From NCBI RefSeq assembly GCF_000165835.1, contig NC_014640.1, positions 3,224,001 through 3,288,000 of the forward strand: a stretch of 64,000 bases of DNA. Direction: 5' to 3'. The translations under genes were made by a program, and so were the position numbers. The notes under the pieces are model-generated. The model saw only the letters and a program-made list of their open reading frames with translations. It did no database searches and had not been told where the DNA came from. This document shows positions 58,717-64,000 of this stretch, in pieces (the stretch's first letter is position 1; each line of letters begins with the position of its first letter). This stretch comes from Achromobacter xylosoxidans A8 (lineage in GTDB: Bacteria; Pseudomonadota; Gammaproteobacteria; Burkholderiales; Burkholderiaceae_B).

Positions 58717-60084
58717 TCAGATGGTGGCGGCGCGATGGCCGTCCATCATGGGCATCGGTTCCGGCGCGCAGAGGCGATGCGCCAGTACGCCGTTTTCCGG
58801 CGGGCGGAAATCCTGCAGTGCGGTGCGGGGCTCGATGGCGTAGTGCTCCACGCCGGTCAGGTCGCGCAGTATCTGCGAGTTGCGGTAGCAGCAGAATCCC
58901 AGGTCGGGATTGGTGACGCCATGGCTGAGCAATCCCGTGTTCTGCACAAAGATTTCCGCGCCGGCATGGTCCACCGAGTAATTGCGGGCGATGCGGTAGC
59001 CGCCGTCTTCGTCCCAGGCGATGCGGTCGCTGATGGGGTTGACGCAGGCCGGGATGCGGGGGGCATAGCCGGTGGCCAGCACCAGGCCGTCCGTGACGTG
59101 CGTGAACGGCTGGCCGGTATCGACATGCATGAAGTCCAGGTGATAGCGGCCCGTGGCGCGCTCATGGCGGCTGGCGCGCAACTCCGCGCTCGTCAGAAGG
59201 GTGTAGCGGCGGTCGCCTGCGCGGATCTTTTCGTCCAGCAGGTCATATATCTGATTGATCAGGGACGCGTTGATGCCTTTGTATAGGCTGCTTTGCTGGC
59301 GCAGCATCTCGCGCCGCCGGGCTTCGGGCAGGTCGTGGAAATAGTCCGTGTAGTCGGGAGAGATCAGTTCCAGCGTGAGCTTGGTGTTCTCCATCTGGAA
59401 GAAGCGCGGAGAGCGGGTGATCCAAGCCAGGCTGTAAGCGTGCTTGTCGCTGTCTCGCAGCAGGTCATGGAACACCTCCGCGGCGCTCTGCCCGCTGCCG
59501 ACAATGGTGATGCCGCGCTTGCGCTGCAACTGCGTCTTGTGGCGGAGGTAGTCGGCGCTGTGGATGTAGGGCGCGGCGCGCCGGTCGCAGCAGTCCGGCA
59601 ATTGGGGCTGTGTGCCCAGGCCCAGCACCAGCTTGCGGCAGCGGATCATGAAGCGCTCGCCGTTGACGCCATGCTGGCCGGTCACGAGGTAGCTGCGGCT
59701 GTCCGGGTCGTGGAGCACGCTCTGGACGTCGTGATTGAAACGCAGGTTCGGCAGGCGGGCCGCTACCCATTTGCAATAGCGGTTGTACTCGGCGCGATTC
59801 AAGTAGTGGTTCTCGCGCATGTAGTAGGAATAGATGCGGCCGCTTTGCTTGCAGTAGTTCAGGTAGCTGTACTCGCTGCGCGGATCGGCCAGGCTCACAA
59901 GATCGGCCAGGAAGGGGTTCTGCAAAGTCGAGTCCTCGATCAGCATACCGGGGTGCCAATCGAACCCTGGCCTCTGGTCGAGAAACACGGCGCGTACACC
60001 GGATAGCGGCGCCGCCAGGCAGGCAAGACTCAGGTTGAACGGGCCTAGGCCTATGGCGGCGAAGTCATGGATTTCACGGTTCAT
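58717..60084 (-). CDS. alcA: Putrescine N-hydroxylase of alcaligin synthesis
   Basis: FAD- and NADPH-dependent N-hydroxylating monooxygenase of 455 residues, IucD/PvdA family. The FAD motif GLGPFNLSLA is at the N-terminus (about residues 12-21), the NADPH motif GSGQSAAEV lies in the middle, and LVLATGY marks the third family motif. It catalyses the first committed step, making N-hydroxyputrescine. It is the first gene of the alc operon, with a Fur-like site in the promoter (60135-60153). The start at 60084 has AGGCAG upstream; earlier in-frame codons lie in the control region. Confidence 0.92.
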   Translation of the reverse strand: MNREIHDFAAIGLGPFNLSLACLAAPLSGVRAVFLDQRPGFDWHPGMLIEDSTLQNPFLADLVSLADPRSEYSYLNYCKQSGRIYSYYMRENHYLNRAEYNRYCKWVAARLPNLRFNHDVQSVLHDPDSRSYLVTGQHGVNGERFMIRCRKLVLGLGTQPQLPDCCDRRAAPYIHSADYLRHKTQLQRKRGITIVGSGQSAAEVFHDLLRDSDKHAYSLAWITRSPRFFQMENTKLTLELISPDYTDYFHDLPEARRREMLRQQSSLYKGINASLINQIYDLLDEKIRAGDRRYTLLTSAELRASRHERATGRYHLDFMHVDTGQPFTHVTDGLVLATGYAPRIPACVNPISDRIAWDEDGGYRIARNYSVDHAGAEIFVQNTGLLSHGVTNPDLGFCCYRNSQILRDLTGVEHYAIEPRTALQDFRPPENGVLAHRLCAPEPMPMMDGHRAATI

Positions 60085-60389
60085 GTGGATCTGCCTTTTG
60101 CCGGGGCGGCATTGCGTGAACATGATTCTCGTCTGGGGATGATTATCATTTTCAATATGGGCACTCTAGCAAATCGCGATTTGTTGCGGTGTCTTGCAAG
60201 TGAGTTGCAGGCGGCGCTCATATGCAGCGTGGCGTATCGCATAGGCGCAATCACCAGATTGGGATTTTTGGAATAAGTGCAGCTATTTTCAAATGTAGGC
60301 AGGATCAGATGGAAAAGCTGTTCTATGATTGATATCTACCCGCGGATAGTCGCGATATAGAAGTGAGTTTTTCTAAATTAAGGATGTTT
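60085..60389. promoter_or_regulatory. Divergent control region of alcA and the LysR gene
   Basis: About 305 bp with no gene. It contains the Fur box at 60135-60153, and AT-richer stretches near 60155-60200 and 60260-60385 that probably hold the alcA promoter, AlcR sites and the promoter of the LysR gene. I could not place the AlcR site. Confidence 0.6.
60135..60153 (-). promoter_or_regulatory. Fur box upstream of alcA
   Basis: GGGGATGATTATCATTTTC matches the 19 bp Fur consensus at 14 positions, with the core ATGATTATCAT strong. It lies 51 bp before the alcA start and should repress the alc operon under iron-replete conditions. Confidence 0.75.
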
Positions 60390-61307
60390 ATGGGCGCCGT
60401 GCTGCCACTGCTTGCGCTGCGAGCATTCACCGAAACCGGCCGCCTCGGCAGCCTGAAAGCTGCCGCCGAGGTGCTGGGTGTGACCCCGGGGGCGGTCAGC
60501 CAGCAGATACGCCTGCTGGAAGACCGGTTGGGGCTGGCGCTGTTCGTGCGCGAGCGTCACGGCGTGCGGCTGACGGAAGCGGGCGCACGCGCGTATCCGG
60601 GGCTGATGCGCGCCTTCGACCAGATCGAAAAATCGCTGGCGCTGCTCGAATCCCAGGCCGCCCAGCGGACCCTGACCGTCAGCACGGTGCCTTCGTTCGC
60701 CTCGTCCTGGCTGGTGCCGCGCATAGGCCGGTTTTCGGTTTTGCATCCGGACATCGAGGTGCGGGTGGAAGCCTCCTCGCAATTGGTCGATTTCAAGCGC
60801 GACCGCATCGACGTGGCGTTGCGGCACGGGCTGGGGCAGTACCCGGGGCTGTCGGCCTTCCGCTTGATGGCGCCGGTGCTGCTGCCCGTGGCCAGTCCGG
60901 CCTTGCTGGCGCAAGGCCCCGGCATCGAGCGGCCCGAGGACTGCTTGAAGTACCCGCTGCTGCAGGATTCCGACCGCGCGGACTGGCCTTTGTGGCTGCA
61001 GGCGCACGGCGTGGACGCGGGGCAGGAAGCGCAGCGCGGCCCCAGCTTCGAGGACGATCTGTTGCTGCTGCGGGCGGCTGCCACGGGGCAGGGCATCGCG
61101 CTGGTTCAGGACACGCATGCGCGCGAAGATATCGAATCGGGCCGGCTGGCCATTGCCCTGGACCAGCCCTGGCCCGCGCGCTTCGCGTATTACGTAGTCA
61201 GCCGGCCGGATGCGCTGCTGCGGCCGGAAGTGCAGGCGTTCATCGACTGGGTGAAGGCGGAAGCGGCAGCGATGCAGCAGGCGCCGCAGACGCTTGCGGC
61301 GAGCTGA
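60390..61307 (+). CDS. LysR-family transcriptional regulator (GcvA-like)
   Basis: LysR regulator of 305 residues. The helix-turn-helix (LLALRAFTETGRLGSLKAAAEVLGVTPGAVSQQIRLLEDRLGLALFVRERHGVRLT) is of the GcvA/AmpR branch. I use the ATG at 60390, which has AAGGA at the right distance; the frame opens earlier at GTG 60363. It is convergent with the efflux lipoprotein gene and their coding ends overlap by 68 bp. It may regulate that efflux operon or a gene further away; there is no divergent target other than alcA. Confidence 0.88.
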   Translation: MGAVLPLLALRAFTETGRLGSLKAAAEVLGVTPGAVSQQIRLLEDRLGLALFVRERHGVRLTEAGARAYPGLMRAFDQIEKSLALLESQAAQRTLTVSTVPSFASSWLVPRIGRFSVLHPDIEVRVEASSQLVDFKRDRIDVALRHGLGQYPGLSAFRLMAPVLLPVASPALLAQGPGIERPEDCLKYPLLQDSDRADWPLWLQAHGVDAGQEAQRGPSFEDDLLLLRAAATGQGIALVQDTHAREDIESGRLAIALDQPWPARFAYYVVSRPDALLRPEVQAFIDWVKAEAAAMQQAPQTLAAS

Positions 61308-62775
61308 GTGAGTTGCCGGGCAGCGGCGTGTCCCAACCGCCGCCTAAGGCGCGGATCAGCCTTACGGTGGTCCGCGCCTGATCTCCATCCAACCTGGCCG
61401 AGGCCAACTGCTGCTGCAGCAGGCTGCGGTCCGCATCGATGACGTCAAGCTGGGTGTGCGTGCCGGTTTCGTATTGCAGCCGGGACAGCTCGGCCGAACG
61501 TTGCGCAGCCAGCCGCGCGCGGTCCTGCGCGGTCTGTTGGGCCGCCATGATGCGCAGATGCATCAGATTGTCCTCGACCTCCCTGAACGCGTTGAGCAGC
61601 GTTTCCCGGTAGCGCGCCGTTTCTTCGTCATGCGCGGCCCGGGCGGCATCGAGATCCGCCTGGCGGGCGCCGCCGTCCAGGATGGGCAGCGATAGCGCGG
61701 TACCCAGGAAGGGGCCCAGCAGAAAGGTCCGGCTGGACCATTGGAACAGCTGGCTCAGGCTGGATGATTCGAAGCCGGCCGCACCGGTCAGTTCCAGCCT
61801 CGGGAAGAAGGCGGCGCGGGCCGCGCCGATGCGGGCGTTGGCGGCGGCCATGGCGCGTTCGGCCGCGGCAATGTCCGGACGGCGCTCAAGCAGTTCCGAA
61901 GGCAAGCCCGGTGGAACGGCCAACTCGATGCGGCGCAGCGGCTCAGGCGGCAGGGAGAAATCGGCCGGGGCCTTGCCCAGCAGGATTGCCAGCGCGTGTT
62001 CGGCGCTGGCGCGCTGGCGTTGCGCGCCCAAGGCATCGGCGCGCGCCGCTTCAAGTTCGCCGCGGGCGCGCTCGAGTTCCAGCTCACCGCCGTCGCCCGC
62101 CTCGAGGCGCATCTGGCTCAACGCAAAGCCGCGTTCGCGCAAGGCCAGCGTTTGCTGATAGATCTGGTGCTGGGTATCCAGCTCCCGGATCAGGAAGTAG
62201 GTGTCGGCGACGTCGGCCTGCAAGGCCAGCAGTGTCAGCCGGTACAGCGCGCCGCTGCGAGCCTGTTCCGCTGATGCCGCGCCTATGGTCGAGGAAACGC
62301 GGCCGAACAGATCGGCCTCATACGCCACCGCGGCGTCGGCCCGCCACAGCGTCGTGGTGGAAGCCGGCCCGTTGTCGCGTCCGCTGTACGAAGCTGGAGA
62401 CTCCCGCTGGCGGGTCGGCCCGAAGCCCGCGTCCAGCCGGGGAAACAGCGCCGAGCGAGCCTGCCGATGCTGGGCGCGCGACTGCTGCAAGCGCGCGTAG
62501 GCGGCGTGCAGCGTCGGATTGGCGTCCTGCGCGGCGGTCTGCAATGCGTTCAGGGCCGGATCCTGGAACAGGGTCCACCAGGCGCCGCGCAGCGCGTCGT
62601 CGGCCGGCCGGGCGGTGGACCAGGCTCCCGTCGGTTCTGCCTGCGCCTGCTTGTAGGCGGGCGGGATGGGCCCGGAGTCGGGCGCGTGCGCCGGACGTAG
62701 CGCGCATCCGGCCAGCGCCAGCGTCAGCAGCGTCAGCCCGAAGCGCAGGGCGCGATGATTCAATGCGTAGGTCAT
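61240..62775 (-). CDS. Outer membrane efflux lipoprotein (OprM/NodT family)
   Basis: TolC-like outer-membrane factor of 511 residues of the OprM/NodT type. A lipoprotein signal (LALAGC, about Cys24) precedes two related halves rich in long helices; family segments are DPALNALQTAAQDANPTLHAAYARLQQSRAQHRQARSALFPRLDA and RRPDIAAAERAMAAANARIGAARAAFFPRLELTGAAGF. The C-terminal 34 residues are a Ser/Pro/Ala tail of low complexity that extends past the conserved part into the LysR gene on the other strand. It starts 1 bp after the stop of the RND pump gene and completes a tripartite efflux system. Confidence 0.9.
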   Translation of the reverse strand: MTYALNHRALRFGLTLLTLALAGCALRPAHAPDSGPIPPAYKQAQAEPTGAWSTARPADDALRGAWWTLFQDPALNALQTAAQDANPTLHAAYARLQQSRAQHRQARSALFPRLDAGFGPTRQRESPASYSGRDNGPASTTTLWRADAAVAYEADLFGRVSSTIGAASAEQARSGALYRLTLLALQADVADTYFLIRELDTQHQIYQQTLALRERGFALSQMRLEAGDGGELELERARGELEAARADALGAQRQRASAEHALAILLGKAPADFSLPPEPLRRIELAVPPGLPSELLERRPDIAAAERAMAAANARIGAARAAFFPRLELTGAAGFESSSLSQLFQWSSRTFLLGPFLGTALSLPILDGGARQADLDAARAAHDEETARYRETLLNAFREVEDNLMHLRIMAAQQTAQDRARLAAQRSAELSRLQYETGTHTQLDVIDADRSLLQQQLASARLDGDQARTTVRLIRALGGGWDTPLPGNSLSSPQASAAPAASLPLPPSPSR

Positions 62776-62776
62776 G

Positions 62777-64000
62777 TTATGGGTTTCCTTGCAAGGCGGA
62801 AGCTTGAACCGCGTCGCGGGCCGGTCCGGCTGGCGCGCGGGCTGCGACCAGATTGCGTCCGAAGCGCGCGTAGACGGCAGGCAGCACGAATAGCGTGAAC
62901 AGGGTGCCCACCAGCAAGCCGGCCACCAGCACCGTGGCGATCGCGCGCTGGCTGCCCGCGCCGGCGCCGCTGGCGAACAGCAGCGGCATCAGGCCGCCGA
63001 CCATGGCGGCCGTGGTCATCAGGATGGGGCGGATGCGGGTGGCGGCGGCCGCGCGCACGGCCTGGACGCGGTCCAGCCCCCTGAGCCGCTGCTCAACATT
63101 GGCGAACTCCACGATCAGGATGCCGTGCTTGGTGATCAGGCCGATCAGCGTCACCAGCCCGATCTGGGTGTAGATGTTGAGCGTGGCGTAGCCGAAGAAC
63201 ATGGCGGCCAGCGCGCCGCAGGCGGCAAGCGGCACCGTGGTGAGGATCAGCAGCGGATCGCGGGCGCTCTCGAACTGGGCCGCCAGCACCAGAAATATGA
63301 AGGCCAGCGCAAAGGCGAAGGTCAGGGCAAAGCCGCCTTGTTCCTGCAGATACTGCCGGGATTCGCCCAGGAAGCTGGTCTGGAATCCCGCCGGCAGACT
63401 GGCGGCTTCGGCCTGCAGGAAGGCGACCGCCTGGCCCAGTGGCACACCGGGCGCGGGGATCGCGACCAGCGTGGCGCTGTTCAGCTGATTGAACTGCGTG
63501 AGGGCATTGGCCTCGACGCCTTTCTCCAGCGAGACCACGGTGGACAGCGGCACCTGTCCGCCGGTAGCGGTCCTGACATGGAACAGGTCCAGGGACTCGG
63601 CGTTCAGGCGCAGGTTGCGCGGCGCCTGGGGGATCACGTCGTAGGAGCGGCCCTGGGCGCCGAAGCGATTGACATAGGACTCGCCGACCAGACGCGCCAG
63701 GGTGTCGCCGATCTCTTTCATGCTCAGGCCCAGGTCGTGCGCCTTGGCGCGGTCGATCCGCACCAGCGTGGTCGGGTTGCTGAAGGTCAGGTCGGAATCC
63801 ACGAAGGCGAATTGGCCGCTGGCGCGCGCCGCGGTTTTCAACTTGTCCATCGCGTCGTGGACCGCCCGATGGCCGGCCGGGGACGACAGCACGAACTGCA
63901 CGGGAAAGCCGCCGACGGAGCCGGGCAGGGGCGGCGGCAGGAAGGCGGAGCCCGCAATGCCTTCGATGCCCGGCAAGGCCGCCTGCAGATCAGCCATGAT
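62777..64000 (-). CDS. RND efflux transporter, C-terminal part (cut by the right edge)
   Basis: The 407 residues present correspond to the last 40% of an AcrB/MexB-type (HAE1) RND pump. Visible are part of the porter domain (LVGESYVNRFGAQGRSYDVIPQAPRNLRLNAESLDLFHVRTATGGQVPLSTVV), then FALTFAFALAFIFLVLAAQFESARDPLLILTTVPLAACGALAA and the helices TNPTQ-like part LNIYTQIGLVTLIGLITKHGILIVEFAN, and the end SQRAIATVLVAGLLVGTLFTLFVLPAVY. The start and the membrane fusion protein gene lie to the right of the window. Drug or solvent efflux is the usual role; substrates unknown. Confidence 0.93.
   Translation of the reverse strand: MMADLQAALPGIEGIAGSAFLPPPLPGSVGGFPVQFVLSSPAGHRAVHDAMDKLKTAARASGQFAFVDSDLTFSNPTTLVRIDRAKAHDLGLSMKEIGDTLARLVGESYVNRFGAQGRSYDVIPQAPRNLRLNAESLDLFHVRTATGGQVPLSTVVSLEKGVEANALTQFNQLNSATLVAIPAPGVPLGQAVAFLQAEAASLPAGFQTSFLGESRQYLQEQGGFALTFAFALAFIFLVLAAQFESARDPLLILTTVPLAACGALAAMFFGYATLNIYTQIGLVTLIGLITKHGILIVEFANVEQRLRGLDRVQAVRAAAATRIRPILMTTAAMVGGLMPLLFASGAGAGSQRAIATVLVAGLLVGTLFTLFVLPAVYARFGRNLVAARAPAGPARDAVQASALQGNP

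Noticed and set aside
1..64000. tRNA, rRNA, CRISPR arrays, insertion sequences, phage genes or integration sites
   Set aside because: I looked for cloverleaf-like segments, regularly spaced repeats, transposase motifs and flanking inverted repeats and found none that held up.

Overview
The window is GC-rich, densely packed bacterial DNA. Everything in it points to the family Alcaligenaceae, most likely Achromobacter or a close relative of Bordetella. The strongest marker is a complete alcaligin siderophore locus in the Bordetella gene order (alcA-B-C-D-E-R-S-fauA, reverse strand, 60084 to 49532). A Bug-type (tripartite tricarboxylate family) binding protein, many LysR regulators and many ABC uptake systems fit the same group. 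I see no rRNA, tRNA, CRISPR array, insertion sequence or phage gene. The genus is an inference, not a measurement.

Layout. 1-5724 (reverse): a tightly coupled operon with a VOC protein, a DUF2817 metallopeptidase-like protein, an MDR oxidoreductase, a hotdog thioesterase, and a Tat-exported peptide-binding protein with its DppB-like permease (cut by the left edge). 5859-7438: two exported proteins of unknown function. 7636-15871: a polar amino acid ABC importer, a Cys/Met-metabolism PLP lyase, a VOC protein, a CysB-type regulator and a large cupin plus four-rhodanese fusion; together these look like an organosulfur amino acid uptake and sulfur-handling locus. 15897-17276: a helical protein of unknown function. 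17342-20088: an HbpS/GlcG-like secreted protein and a FixJ-type two-component pair, with the same perfect palindrome upstream of both. 20099-23675: an HPP-CBS membrane protein, a MarR repressor and a CLC-CBS channel/antiporter, with two related inverted repeats. 23661-26570: two LysR regulators around a short-type argC.

26708-31095 is a catabolic operon (CoA ligase, MHS-type transporter, thiolase-like protein lacking the usual catalytic residues, DUF35 Zn-ribbon protein). A TlpA-like thioredoxin and an IclR regulator follow on the other strand. The IclR gene diverges from a long same-strand cluster (32962-42834): a TPP enzyme, an SDR with a degraded active site, a BNR propeller, a one-domain VOC protein with an extradiol-type metal triad, a DUF1185 protein, an alpha/beta hydrolase, an MhpA-like flavin hydroxylase, a sulfatase-family hydrolase and a Bug protein. 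I read it as a candidate ester-hydrolysis, ring-hydroxylation and ring-cleavage pathway that I cannot match to a described one.

42987-45352 is a second amino acid ABC importer, ended by a strong bidirectional terminator (45370-45403). Beyond it, on the reverse strand, lies the iron region: alcABCDE, alcR, alcS and fauA, then, 20 bp after fauA, a binding protein, two FecCD permeases, an ATPase and a 63-residue ORF. Fur-box-like sites precede alcA and fauA. The right end holds a LysR regulator and, convergent with it, an outer-membrane efflux lipoprotein and the C-terminal part of an RND pump that runs off the edge.

The most promising items are the cupin-tetrarhodanese protein and its sulfur locus, the candidate pathway at 32962-42834, the two matched palindrome pairs, and the FecCD-type importer joined to fauA.
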